From Roseomonas populi (GTDB lineage: Bacteria > Pseudomonadota > Alphaproteobacteria > Acetobacterales > Acetobacteraceae): a DNA stretch of 59,522 nucleotides. Both the position numbers and the translations under genes were made by a program. Location of the stretch: positions 1 to 59,522 of the forward strand of contig NZ_JANJOU010000024.1 in the NCBI RefSeq assembly GCF_024594815.1. The letters are read 5' to 3'. Below, in pieces: positions 25,537 to 33,963 of this stretch. Positions within the stretch are counted from its first letter, which is position 1; the number at the start of each line of letters is the position of its first letter. The notes beneath the pieces were generated by a model. That model had not been told where the DNA came from. It worked only from the letters and a program-made list of their open reading frames with translations, and searched no databases.

Positions 25537-25725
25537 CATTCAGAGGCGACGCGCGCGCCGTGGCCCCCTTTGGCTTGTCCGGGGGCCGGCGCGCGCCGCG
25601 CGTGGGGCCGGTGCTTCGTGATGCGCCGCCTGTTCCGCGCTGGACACGGCGCGACGTTCGCGGCCGCACCGGCGCCGGCCCCCGCGCATCCCCTTCCGAC
25701 ACCATCTTCTGGGAGCACCGAACCG

Positions 25726-26292
25726 ATGGCGCTGTCCGCCCTCGCCCTCTGCTCGCGCGCGCTGCTCAAGGTCGGCGCGCAGCCCATCGCCTCCCTCGAG
25801 GAGGGAACGGCCGAGGCGGAGGTCGCGGCCAACCTCTATCCGGGCACGCGGGACGCGCTGCTCTCCTGCCATCCCTGGTCCTTCGCCACCGGGCAGATGG
25901 ACCTCAACCGGCTGGACGCCGTACCGGTGGCCGACTTCTCCAACGCCTTCCAGTTGCCGCCTGGGCTGCTGCGCGTGATCTCGGCCGGCAGCGGGCGCGG
26001 GCGGGGCATCGCCTACCGCATCCAGGAGGGGCGGCTGCACGCCGACCCCTACCGCGTGACGCTGACCTATGTGTTCCGGCCAGCGGAGAGCGAGTTCCCG
26101 GCCTTCTTCGCCGCCGCGCTCGTCGCGCGGCTGGCGGCGGAGTTCTGCCTGCCGCTGACGGAGAACGCATCGCGCGCGGAGCTGCTGCACCGGATCGCGG
26201 AGACGGAGCTGCGCCAGGCGCGGCTGGCGGACAGCCAGCAGGCCACGCCGAAGACCATCGACGACTTCCCGCTCATCGGCGTGCGGGGCTGA
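25726..26292 (+). CDS. Tail tubular protein A (T7 gp11-like)
   Basis: This 188-residue protein is the gatekeeper ring of the short tail that binds below the portal. The family signature is clear at the N-terminus: ALCSRALLKVGAQPIASLEE, EGTAEAEVAANLYPGTRDAL, then CHPWSFAT. A central YRIQEGRLHADPYRVTLTYV beta segment and a C-terminal helix with ETELRQARLADSQQ complete the domain. Length equals T7 gp11 (about 196). ATG 25726 follows a GGGAGC by about 10 bp. The 232 bp upstream contain only the capsid terminator. It begins the tail gene run, with the next gene starting 6 bp after its stop. Confidence 0.9.
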   Translation: MALSALALCSRALLKVGAQPIASLEEGTAEAEVAANLYPGTRDALLSCHPWSFATGQMDLNRLDAVPVADFSNAFQLPPGLLRVISAGSGRGRGIAYRIQEGRLHADPYRVTLTYVFRPAESEFPAFFAAALVARLAAEFCLPLTENASRAELLHRIAETELRQARLADSQQATPKTIDDFPLIGVRG

Positions 26293-26298
26293 TCCGCC

Positions 26299-28179
26299 AT
26301 GCCCGCGATCAAGCGCGCCAAGACGGCCTTCACGGCCGGGGAACTGGCGCCGGAGCTGCTGGGGCGCGGCGACGTGCCGGCCTGGGGCAACGGCGCGGCC
26401 AAGCTCCGCAACATCTTCATCCAGCCCACGGGCGGCGTGCAGCGCCGGCCGGGGCTGCGCCACATCGCCGTCCTGCCTGGGCGGGCGCGGCTGGTGCCCT
26501 TCGAGGTGAGCACGGAACAGACCTACCTTCTCGCGCTGGGCGAGGGCGCGGCGCGCGTGTTCCAAGGCGACACCCCCATCGTGGAGGTGGGCGGGCCCTG
26601 GACAGAGGCGATGCTGCCGCAGATCGGCTTTACGCAGAACGCGGACATGCTGCTGCTCCTGCACCGGGACATGCGGCCGCAGATCATTGCCCGCGCCGGT
26701 TCCGGCAACTGGGCCGTGAGGCCTTTCGCCTTCCACGCGGAGCCGTTCCACCGCTACGCGCTGGCCGGCGTGACGCTGGCCGCGAGCGCGACGACGGGAT
26801 CGGTGACGATTGCCGCTTCCGCTGCCGTGTTCGAGCCCGGGCATGTGGGCGCGCGGCTGCGCCTGGCTGGGCGGCGCGTGCTTGTCACGGGCTTCACCTC
26901 CGCCACCACGGTCACCGCGACGGTGGAGGACACGCTGCCCGGCACGGACGCAATCGCCGAATGGGACGAGAGCGCCTTCGGCGCGGTGCGTGGCTGGCCC
27001 ACCAGCGCCTGCTTTCACCAGGGCCGCCTTGTTCTCGGCGGATCGAGAAGCCTGCCGAACTGGCTGTGGCTCTCCCGTACCGGCAATCCCTTCAACTTCG
27101 ATCTCGGGGAGGGGCTGGACGACCAGGCGATCGCCTTCAGCCTCGTCTCCGACCAGCTGAACGCCATCCGCGCGGTCTTCGCGGGGCGGCACCTGCAGGT
27201 CTTCACCTCGGGTGCGGAGTGGATGGTGACGGGCGATCCGCTCACCCCCGCTTCGATCCAGGTGACGCGGCAGACCCGCGTGGGGTCGCTCGCGGACCGC
27301 AGCGTGCCGCCTCTCGATATCGACGGATCGACGGTCTTCGTCGGGCGCTCCGGGCAGGCGGTGCACGAGTTCTCCTACACTGACCTGCAGCAGGCCTATC
27401 AGGCGGACGACCTGGCACTGGTGGCGCGGCACCTGATCGTCTCGCCCGTCTCCATGGCCTATGATTCGCGCCGGCGGCTGCTGCACCTGGCGATCGCCGA
27501 CGGCAGCCTGGCGACGCTGACGATCTACCGGCCCGAAGGGGTCACGGGCTGGACCCGGCAGGAGACGGCCGGCGCCTTCCGCTCCCTCGCGGAGATCGAA
27601 GGCGCGGTCTATGCCGTGGTGGAGCGCGCCGGCAGCTTCCGGCTGGAGCGCTTCGACGACGCGCTGACACTGGATTCCGCGCGCTTCGCCATCGGCAACG
27701 CCGCGGGCACGGTCTGGTCGGGGCTCGAGCACCTGGAAGGGCAGGGCGTCTCGGTGGTGGCTGACGGCGCGCCGCGCGATCCCGCGAGGGTGCTGGGCGG
27801 GGCGGTCACCATCGATCCTGCCGCGGGCAGCGTGCAGGTGGGGCTGCCCTTCACTCATGTGGTGGAGCCGCTGCCGCCCGAGACCGTTTCGGCCGCCGGG
27901 GCCCGGATGGGGCCGATGCGGCTGGTCGCCGTCACCTTCCGGTTGCTCGGGGCGGGCTCGCTGGCGGTGGACACGGGCCGCGGCGTGCGGCCCGTGCCCT
28001 TCCGGCGCCTGGACACGCCGCTGCTGGACACGGCGCCGCCAGCCTTCACGGGCGACGTGACGCTGCGGGCCTTCGGCTGGCGGCGCGATTCCCTCGCGCC
28101 GCTCTGGCGGGTCGAGGACTCGTCGCCGCTGCCCTTCACCCTGCTTTCCGTGACCACCGAGACGAGGACGACCGACTGA
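26299..28179 (+). CDS. Tail tubular protein B-like nozzle/stabilisation protein
   Basis: This 626-residue protein sits where T7 has gp12, the tail nozzle, and is mainly beta-structured. The N-terminus carries the widespread podovirus tail signature: KTAFTAGELAPELLGRGDVP, AAKLRNIFIQPTGGVQRRPG, then FEVSTEQTYLLALGEG. A later RGWPTSACFHQGRLVLGGS-type segment and DLGEGLDDQAIAFSLVSDQLN are also typical. It may be the whole nozzle of the short tail; T7 gp12 is about 794 residues. It starts 6 bp after tail tubular A and its stop TGA overlaps the next ATG (TGATG). Confidence 0.87.
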   Translation: MPAIKRAKTAFTAGELAPELLGRGDVPAWGNGAAKLRNIFIQPTGGVQRRPGLRHIAVLPGRARLVPFEVSTEQTYLLALGEGAARVFQGDTPIVEVGGPWTEAMLPQIGFTQNADMLLLLHRDMRPQIIARAGSGNWAVRPFAFHAEPFHRYALAGVTLAASATTGSVTIAASAAVFEPGHVGARLRLAGRRVLVTGFTSATTVTATVEDTLPGTDAIAEWDESAFGAVRGWPTSACFHQGRLVLGGSRSLPNWLWLSRTGNPFNFDLGEGLDDQAIAFSLVSDQLNAIRAVFAGRHLQVFTSGAEWMVTGDPLTPASIQVTRQTRVGSLADRSVPPLDIDGSTVFVGRSGQAVHEFSYTDLQQAYQADDLALVARHLIVSPVSMAYDSRRRLLHLAIADGSLATLTIYRPEGVTGWTRQETAGAFRSLAEIEGAVYAVVERAGSFRLERFDDALTLDSARFAIGNAAGTVWSGLEHLEGQGVSVVADGAPRDPARVLGGAVTIDPAAGSVQVGLPFTHVVEPLPPETVSAAGARMGPMRLVAVTFRLLGAGSLAVDTGRGVRPVPFRRLDTPLLDTAPPAFTGDVTLRAFGWRRDSLAPLWRVEDSSPLPFTLLSVTTETRTTD

Positions 28180-28619
28180 TGGCACAGCTTGCCCCCGTCG
28201 TGACGCTCGCCGCTACCGGCGCCTCCATCTACTCGCAGATGGAGACGGCGAAGCGGCAGAAGAAGAACGCGCAGATCCAGCAGGACAACGCGCAGGTGCA
28301 GCAGCAGGCACAGGAGCAGATCCTGGCCGCGCAGGCCGCGCAGAATGCTGTGGAGCGGCAGCGCGCGCTGGACAGGAGCATCGCAGCCTCCCGCGCGCGC
28401 TTGGCGGCTGGCGGAGTGAAGCCGAACGAGGGCTCCGCCGCCGCCATGGCCGCCGGGCTGCGTGGCGCAGCGCGCGACGCGCAGGGCGCCGACGACACGG
28501 TCTATGCCGCGCGCCTTTCGGCCAACCGCAAGTCGCTGCTGGACCAGGATTCCTCGCTGAACAACTGGGTGCATGCGGGGCAGGGCCTCGGCCGCGCCGT
28601 GAAGAGCCTGTTGGACTGA
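28179..28619 (+). CDS. Internal virion protein, T7 gp14-like
   Basis: This 146-residue protein begins with a short hydrophobic segment (VVTLAATGASIYSQ), then a Gln/Ala/Lys-rich coiled coil (about 22-75; QIQQDNAQVQQQAQEQILAA), then an SRARLAAGGVKPNEGSAAA segment. T7 gp14, the first ejected internal protein that forms a pore in the outer membrane, has the same order of hydrophobic start, Gln-rich helix and an AAIGESMLEGSS-like turn, and lies at the same map place. The match is by architecture only. The large partners gp15 and gp16 that would follow are absent; the next gene is the tail spike. Start overlaps the previous stop. Confidence 0.68.
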   Translation: MAQLAPVVTLAATGASIYSQMETAKRQKKNAQIQQDNAQVQQQAQEQILAAQAAQNAVERQRALDRSIAASRARLAAGGVKPNEGSAAAMAAGLRGAARDAQGADDTVYAARLSANRKSLLDQDSSLNNWVHAGQGLGRAVKSLLD

Positions 28620-28656
28620 CAACCACACGCCCACGCGGCGAAACCGGAGAATCCTG

Positions 28657-30939
28657 ATGGCCGAGCACATCCGCATCGGCGACATCGCGCCGCGCGTGCA
28701 GTACGTGGCCGATGGCGCGCAGACCGCCTTTGTCTATCCCTTCCCTGTCTTTGATGCTGCCGATATTGCGGTGCATGTCGATGGGCTTTCCATCGCCACC
28801 GGCTACGCGGTGTCTGGGGCCGGCAGCTCCGGCGGCGGCCTCGTCACCTTCGCGGTGGCGCCCGCGGCGGGTGCCAAGCTGGTGCTGCGGCGCCACCTGG
28901 TGATGGCACGGGTGACGGACTACCAGCCCAACGGCGTGCTGCGGGCGAGCACGCTGAACGACGAGCTGGATCGCCAGATGGCCGCCCTGCAGGAGGTGCG
29001 GGAGGATGCGGCCGGCACCATCCGCCAGGGGCCGGGCGAGGTGGGCGGCAAGTTCGTGCTGCCGCAGCGCACGGCCCGCGCCAACCGGCTGCTCGGCTTC
29101 GACAGCCTCGGCGACATCGCCACCTTCTCCCGGGGCGATGCAACGCTCTCCGCACCCTTCCCCGGTTCCATCCCGCGCACGGTGGAGGACAAGCTCTCCG
29201 AGCGGCTCTCCGCCCGCGACTTCGGGGCGACGGGCAATGGCGTGGCGGATGACGGCCCGGCGCTGCAGGCGGCGATGAACGCGGCGGCCGCATCGGGCAA
29301 ATTCCTGGACATCGGGGAGGGCACCTTCCGCACCACCATCCCGCTGACCCTTCCCGGCGCCGCGGCCGGCCTCTCCATGCGCGGCGCCATCCTCTATGCC
29401 GGCGCGGGCGGGGAGGCGGCGCTGACGCTGGGAGACGGCGGCAACGTTCGCAACCGCGCGAAGATCTACCAGGGGCTGCGGGTGCTGCGTGCCGGGCTCT
29501 CCTCCTGGGAAGATGAGCGGGACATCGGCATCCTCATCCGGAACCAGGACTCCGGCCTGATCGACATCCGCCAGGTCGAGATGTTCACCATCGGCGTGCA
29601 GACCCTGGGCGTGGAGCGCGGCTTTGAGGACAGCGTGCTCTATCTCGGCCGCATCGTGGACAACCGCTACGGGCTGGATGTGCGGACGGCGAGTGCGGCG
29701 GCGTGGAATACCTCGGTCCGCTACTACGGCGGGCACTTCGCCATGTCGCTGGCGACCTATCCGGACAAGGACCGCTACGGCGTGCGCCTCTCGGCCGCGC
29801 CGGGCGCCTATGTCGCGCATAACCGCCACGTCTTCGATGGGCCGGCCTTCGAGCTGCAGGCGCGGGACCGGCCGATCGACGGGATTCCCTTCCTGATGGG
29901 GGTGAACTCGCGGGCCGTGGTGGCCCGCAACATCCGGATGGAGGGCTGCGACGCTTTCGTGGCCCGCCACACGGCCGGCGCGCAGGACCATGTCTACGAG
30001 GTGGCCTGGGCCAGCCAGGCCTATGGCGTGGACATCGACTACACGGCCACCGCGACGCGCGTGGGCAGCGTGGTGCGCTGCTTTCACCAGGCGGCGGCAC
30101 ACCGGGAAGCTACCCGGACGCTGGCGGAGGTGCCAAACCTGCGCGCGGCCGCCATCCGCTGGAACGCAACGGAGATCGGCTTCGAGAAGCTGGCCTGCCT
30201 TTCCACCAATGTCAGCGGGGCGCCGACGGTCCTGCCTCAGTTCACCTTCCAGGCGCTGGACAGCTACGTGCTGACGGATCGCGGCGTGGTCCTGCCGGGT
30301 GGCCGGGGCCTCGGCTTCGTGGTGGACACGCGCAAGTGCAAGGAGTTCGCGCTGGCGATCGACGCCGATGATCCCCGCATGATCATCCAGTGCTTCGGCG
30401 CGGGGAACGCGCTGCTGACGGCGGCGGACGGGGCGATGGTCCGGGCCTCCGGCATGTCGCTGACCTATGTGGACGGTCCGCGATGGTGGCAGGGCAACGC
30501 CGACAGCAACGATGCCGGGCTGACGCGACTGCAGGTGGTTCGGCTGGCGCCGCAGGTGCAGACGGCGATCATCGGCGTGGCGCGCGTGGGCACGGATTAC
30601 GAGGTGCGGAGCATGCGCTTGGCCTGCGACCCCTCGCAGAGCCCGACGGTGCTCTACGGCACGCCGGAGCTACCGCACGGGGCCCGGGAACTGAAGGCGG
30701 AGCTGGCCTGGGACCCGCCCTCCATCGCCGCTGGCGCCTCGGCCTCGCTTAACGTGCCCTGCACGGGGGTGCGGCCCGGCGACTTCGTGCAGGCGGCCTT
30801 CAGCCTCTCCACCTCCGGTGTCATGTTCCTGGCGCAGGTGGGCGCTCAGGACGTGATCACCGTCACGGCCTGGAACCGCAGCGGGGCGGCGATCGACCTG
30901 GGCGCGGGCACGGTGCGCGTGCGGGCGGTGAAGTCGTGA
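28657..30939 (+). CDS. Tail spike/fibre with T7-type adaptor and pectate-lyase-like beta-helix
   Basis: This 760-residue receptor-binding protein has an N-terminal part (about 1-130) resembling the T7 tail fibre adaptor: QYVADGAQTAFVYPFPVF, VTFAVAPAAGAKLVLRR, then TLNDELDRQMAALQEVRED. At about 186 the phrase SARDFGATGNGVADDGPALQ marks the start of a right-handed beta-helix of the pectate-lyase superfamily, usual in depolymerising spikes. The last 230 residues are beta-rich and may form a trimerisation or receptor domain. It would bind and perhaps degrade surface polysaccharide; no catalytic residues can be assigned. Its stop overlaps the next GTG start (GTGA). Confidence 0.85.
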   Translation: MAEHIRIGDIAPRVQYVADGAQTAFVYPFPVFDAADIAVHVDGLSIATGYAVSGAGSSGGGLVTFAVAPAAGAKLVLRRHLVMARVTDYQPNGVLRASTLNDELDRQMAALQEVREDAAGTIRQGPGEVGGKFVLPQRTARANRLLGFDSLGDIATFSRGDATLSAPFPGSIPRTVEDKLSERLSARDFGATGNGVADDGPALQAAMNAAAASGKFLDIGEGTFRTTIPLTLPGAAAGLSMRGAILYAGAGGEAALTLGDGGNVRNRAKIYQGLRVLRAGLSSWEDERDIGILIRNQDSGLIDIRQVEMFTIGVQTLGVERGFEDSVLYLGRIVDNRYGLDVRTASAAAWNTSVRYYGGHFAMSLATYPDKDRYGVRLSAAPGAYVAHNRHVFDGPAFELQARDRPIDGIPFLMGVNSRAVVARNIRMEGCDAFVARHTAGAQDHVYEVAWASQAYGVDIDYTATATRVGSVVRCFHQAAAHREATRTLAEVPNLRAAAIRWNATEIGFEKLACLSTNVSGAPTVLPQFTFQALDSYVLTDRGVVLPGGRGLGFVVDTRKCKEFALAIDADDPRMIIQCFGAGNALLTAADGAMVRASGMSLTYVDGPRWWQGNADSNDAGLTRLQVVRLAPQVQTAIIGVARVGTDYEVRSMRLACDPSQSPTVLYGTPELPHGARELKAELAWDPPSIAAGASASLNVPCTGVRPGDFVQAAFSLSTSGVMFLAQVGAQDVITVTAWNRSGAAIDLGAGTVRVRAVKS

Positions 30940-31247
30940 ACCCGCTGACGCCGGAGGAGCTGCGCCGCGCCGTCCGCAAGGTGGTGGCGGATTACGAGGC
31001 CTTCGTCTCGCGCGGCCCGGCTCCGGGCACGCACGAGGACCCGAAGGCCTTCACTGCCCACCACGCGGCGGCGCGCTCCGCCCTCGCGCATCTCGAACAC
31101 CTGATGAAGCTAGACCGAGGGCAGGTGGAAACCGACGCGGTGGCCGAGGCGGGTGCCCTGATCGCGGAGGCCCGCCGCTCCATCCAGTTGGCTGAACAGG
31201 AAGACAAGGACGGCGAGGAGACGACGGAGGATGACAGCATCGCCTGA
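30936..31247 (+). CDS. Probable small terminase subunit
   Basis: This 103-residue acidic helical protein begins at a GTG overlapping the tail spike stop and ends 17 bp inside the large terminase gene. It has a helical N-terminus (TPEELRRAVRKVVADYEAFV), a central His/Ala-rich helix and a very acidic tail (EQEDKDGEETTEDD). Position directly before the large terminase, size, and an acidic tail as in T7 gp18 (89 residues) all suggest the small packaging subunit. No helix-turn-helix is obvious, so the assignment is by context. Alternatively it is a small structural accessory protein. Confidence 0.65.
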   Translation: MNPLTPEELRRAVRKVVADYEAFVSRGPAPGTHEDPKAFTAHHAAARSALAHLEHLMKLDRGQVETDAVAEAGALIAEARRSIQLAEQEDKDGEETTEDDSIA

Positions 31248-32676
31248 AGGGCTGGAGCCCGACTTCCTGGAGTTCCTCTACGCCTGGAACCTGCGCGCCG
31301 GGGTGAACACCCCCGGCGTGCACCGCCGCGTGGCGCGCTGGCTGATGGCACGCCACGCGGGGGGGGACCGGCGCCTGCTGCTGATGGCCTTCCGCGGCTG
31401 CGGCAAGTCCACCCTGGTGGGCCTGTGGTGCGCCTGGCGCCTTTCCGTGCAGCCGGAGCTGCGCATCCTCGTACTGGCCGCCGACCACACGCTGGCGGCC
31501 CGCATGGTGGCAACGGTGCGGAAGATCGTGGAGCGCCACCCGCTCTGCCGCCATCTCCTCGGCGGCGGCGGGAACTGGGCAGCGGACCGTTTCACGGTGC
31601 GCCGCCGTGGCGCGATCCGCGAGCCCTCCATGCTCGCCCAGGGCATCGGCGGCAACGTGACGGGATCACGGGCGGAGCTGATCGTCTGCGACGACGTGGA
31701 GGTGGCGGGGAACTGCGACACGCCCGGCAAGCGGGAGGAGCTGCGCGGTCGTCTCGCCGAGTGCGAGTTCATCCTAACGCCGGGCGGCACCATTCTCTTC
31801 GTCGGCACGCCGCACTGTGCGGAAAGCCTCTACGCGCCGGCGGAGACGGAGGGTGCCTACCTCGCCACCTATCGGCGGCTTCGCATCCCCATCATGAACA
31901 CGGGCGGCCGCAGCGCCTGGCCGGAGCGCTTCCCGCGCGAGATGATCCGTGCCCTCCAGGACCGCGTGGGGCCGCTGCAGTTCCGGCGGCAGATGATGCT
32001 GGAATGCGCCTCCTCCGGCGCCGCGCGGCTCGATCCCGCGCTTCTCGTCCGCTACGGCGAGGAGCCAGAATACCGCGAGGCGAACGGGCGGCCGATCCTT
32101 TCCCTGCTTGGGCGCCGCCTTGTCTCCGGCGGCGGCTTCTGGGACCCGGCCTACGGGCGGGAGGGGAAGGGGGATGCCAGCGTCCTCGCCGCCACCTTCT
32201 GCGACGGGGAGGGGAACCACTACCTGCACCGCCTGGCCTACATCACCCAGGACCCGGAGGCGCAGCCCGATCCCGCGACGCAGCAGTGCCGCCGCGTGGC
32301 GCAGATCGCGAAGGAGCTGCTGCTGCCCGTGGTGCGGGTGGAGACGAACGGCATCGGCAAGTTCCTGCCGCCCCTCCTTCGGCGGGAGATGGCCCGCGCC
32401 GGCGCCGCGTGCACCGTCATGGAGCACCACAGCAGCAAGGCGAAGCACGAGCGCATCCTCGGCGCGCTGGACCCGGTGATGGCCGCCCGCCGCCTGCACG
32501 CGCATGAGGCGGTGTTCCGCACGGCCTTCCCGCAGGAGATGATGGAGTGGAAGCCCGGCGCGGCGGGCGTGCGGGACGACGCGCTGGACGCGGTCGCGGG
32601 CTGCCTGCTGGCCGAGCCGGTGCGGATGCCCGGGCTGCCCCCGGCGCCGCGCGGGGCGTCCTGGCGGGGCGCCTGA
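31231..32676 (+). CDS. terL: Phage terminase large subunit (packaging ATPase/nuclease)
   Basis: This 481-residue packaging motor would translocate DNA into proheads and cut concatemers. Walker A is AFRGCGKST (about 53-61), Walker B LIVCDD (about 150-155) with the catalytic acid next to it, and the coupling motif follows at GTILFVGTP. The nuclease domain starts at GGFWDPAYGREGKGDASV, with acidic residues for metal binding, and later has VVRVETNGIGKFLPPLL and a final DDALDAVAG. This is the T7 gp19/podovirus TerL pattern at a slightly shorter length (T7: 586). Both domains look intact. It overlaps the preceding gene by 17 bp and is the last gene of the structural run. Confidence 0.93.
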   Translation: MTASPEGLEPDFLEFLYAWNLRAGVNTPGVHRRVARWLMARHAGGDRRLLLMAFRGCGKSTLVGLWCAWRLSVQPELRILVLAADHTLAARMVATVRKIVERHPLCRHLLGGGGNWAADRFTVRRRGAIREPSMLAQGIGGNVTGSRAELIVCDDVEVAGNCDTPGKREELRGRLAECEFILTPGGTILFVGTPHCAESLYAPAETEGAYLATYRRLRIPIMNTGGRSAWPERFPREMIRALQDRVGPLQFRRQMMLECASSGAARLDPALLVRYGEEPEYREANGRPILSLLGRRLVSGGGFWDPAYGREGKGDASVLAATFCDGEGNHYLHRLAYITQDPEAQPDPATQQCRRVAQIAKELLLPVVRVETNGIGKFLPPLLRREMARAGAACTVMEHHSSKAKHERILGALDPVMAARRLHAHEAVFRTAFPQEMMEWKPGAAGVRDDALDAVAGCLLAEPVRMPGLPPAPRGASWRGA

Positions 32677-32683
32677 GGCCGTT

Positions 32684-32905
32684 TCAGGCCGCGGACTTCT
32701 TCAGAACCTCGCTCGCGTGCCGGGCCGCGCCAGCCCCGGTCATCTCGAAACGCCCCGGCGTCACCTCCACGGCGAAGCCCATCGTGCAGAGGCGGCGCAG
32801 GCAGGCCTCGTCCGGCAATCCCGCCGGGCGGGTGCCGCCATGCGTCAGGAACAGCCGGTGAAGGGCCGCCCGGCAGCAGGTCTCAAGATACGGCTCGTTC
32901 CACAT
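32684..32905 (-). CDS. Small Cys-rich hypothetical protein, opposite strand in phage cassette
   Basis: This encodes 73 residues from ATG 32905, or 85 from a TTG at 32941 that would add a CEGC pair. It has the look of a real protein: YLETCCRAALHRLFLTHGG, PDEACLRRLCTMGFAVEV, then a wing-like TPGRFEMTGAGAARH and a Lys-rich end. The helix-helix-wing order suggests a small winged-helix protein, and the cysteines could bind zinc. It is the only minus-strand gene inside the cassette, placed 7 bp beyond the terminase stop. It could be a regulator of the lysis genes or an accessory gene. No ribosome-binding site decides the start. Confidence 0.55.
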   Translation of the reverse strand: MWNEPYLETCCRAALHRLFLTHGGTRPAGLPDEACLRRLCTMGFAVEVTPGRFEMTGAGAARHASEVLKKSAA

Positions 32906-33015
32906 CGCCCGCTCAAAGCACCCCTCGCACCGCTCCGGCAAGTCGGGGCGGCGCCCCACCGCTTCAACCCCGGCTGAACCCCGGCTGATCTGGCCCCTGG
33001 CCCGAAGGAGGACCC

Positions 33016-33387
33016 ATGCCGTCCTTTTCCCCCGATCCCCAGTGGATCTCCGCCGCAGTGGAGACCCCGATGATGGCGGTGTTGGCGTGGATGCTGCACT
33101 CGCTTCGCCGCAGCATCGCGCAGTCCCCCGATGCCCTGCCGCCCGCCGCCCCATGCCAGCCCGGATCCGACCCCGCCCAGCAGCACGCGGCGCTGGAGCG
33201 GACGCGGGACGACCTGGCCGCCTTCAAGCTGGAGGTGGCGCGCACCTACGTTCCCCTCTCCCTCATCCGCGACGTGGACGGGCGCCTGACCGCGCACCTC
33301 ATCCGCATCGAGCAGAAGCTCGACGAAGCCACGCGCGCCGCCCACAGCACCGCCGCGCAGATGCGCGTGCTCGCCGAGGACCGTTGA
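33016..33387 (+). CDS. Phage membrane-associated coiled-coil protein (holin or spanin candidate)
   Basis: This 123-residue protein has a moderately hydrophobic segment near the N-terminus (WISAAVETPMMAVLAWMLHS, about 10-29), a Pro-rich linker, and a helical C-terminal half. The helices read TRDDLAAFKLEVARTYVPLS and DGRLTAHLIRIEQKLDEATR, a pattern seen in small proteins beside phage lysins. AAGGAGG lies 4 bp before ATG 33016. It sits directly before the endolysin (2 bp between stop and start), where phages encode holins and Rz-type spanins. One membrane anchor plus a periplasmic coiled coil would fit an inner-membrane spanin; the assignment is by context only. Confidence 0.68.
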   Translation: MPSFSPDPQWISAAVETPMMAVLAWMLHSLRRSIAQSPDALPPAAPCQPGSDPAQQHAALERTRDDLAAFKLEVARTYVPLSLIRDVDGRLTAHLIRIEQKLDEATRAAHSTAAQMRVLAEDR

Positions 33388-33389
33388 AG

Positions 33390-33893
33390 ATGGACGCCAC
33401 CGAGACCCTTGCCCGCACCCTCTACGCCGAGGCCGGGCGCCGCCCCGTGCGGGCGATCGAGGCCCTGGCGGCGCTGGCCGTGAACCGTGCCCGCAACGCC
33501 ATGCCCCGCCCGGCCCGCACCCCTGGCGCGGCGCCCTTTGCCCGGGGCGGCCATGCCCGCCTGCCGGAGCCGGGGCCGCGCGAGGTGGAGGCCGTCTGCC
33601 GCGATCCCTTCCTCTTCCCCAGCCACAAGCCGCGCCACCCCAACCACGCGCTGCTGGAAGCGCCGCACGGGGACCCGGCCTTTGCCATGTGCCGCCGGAT
33701 CGCCGTCCGCGCGGTCTGCGGCACCCTGGCCGACCCGACCGGCGGCGCGACCCACTGGCACCCGGCCGAGGCCCTGCCCGGCTGGGCCATGGCGCAGGTG
33801 CCAGTGGAGGAGATCGGCGGGCTGCTCTTCTATCGGCTGGAGACCGGCGCCCGCCCTGCCGCCCCGGCCGCGCCCGCGCTGGTGGCGGTCTGA
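33390..33893 (+). CDS. SleB-type cell wall hydrolase (phage endolysin)
   Basis: This 167-residue Hydrolase_2/SleB-family muralytic enzyme starts with ETLARTLYAEAGRRPVRAIE, where the Glu of YAEAG (about residue 14) is the probable catalytic acid, followed by ALAALAVNRARNA. Two Cys-containing helices (EAVCRDPFLF, AMCRRIAVRAVCG) and a terminal GATHWHPAEALPGWA segment match the family core. No signal peptide is present, so export would need a holin. It ends the cassette; ATG 33390 starts just after the preceding stop, showing tight coupling. The same fold is used by host GTA lysins, so it does not separate phage from domesticated particle. Confidence 0.88.
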   Translation: MDATETLARTLYAEAGRRPVRAIEALAALAVNRARNAMPRPARTPGAAPFARGGHARLPEPGPREVEAVCRDPFLFPSHKPRHPNHALLEAPHGDPAFAMCRRIAVRAVCGTLADPTGGATHWHPAEALPGWAMAQVPVEEIGGLLFYRLETGARPAAPAAPALVAV

Positions 33894-33963
33894 GCCTGGA
33901 CGCCCCTCAATCTGCATCCTCCTCAAGCTGGACGGCGGGCGTTCCCCGCGCTTGAAGCGGGGC

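Noticed and set aside
30936-31247. Holin assignment for the 103-residue protein
   Set aside because: It has no hydrophobic segment; small terminase fits better by position and acidity.
20112-33893. Intact temperate prophage
   Set aside because: No integrase, excisionase, replication gene or direct-repeat attachment site was found near either edge, so a complete temperate phage is not supported by the sequence seen.
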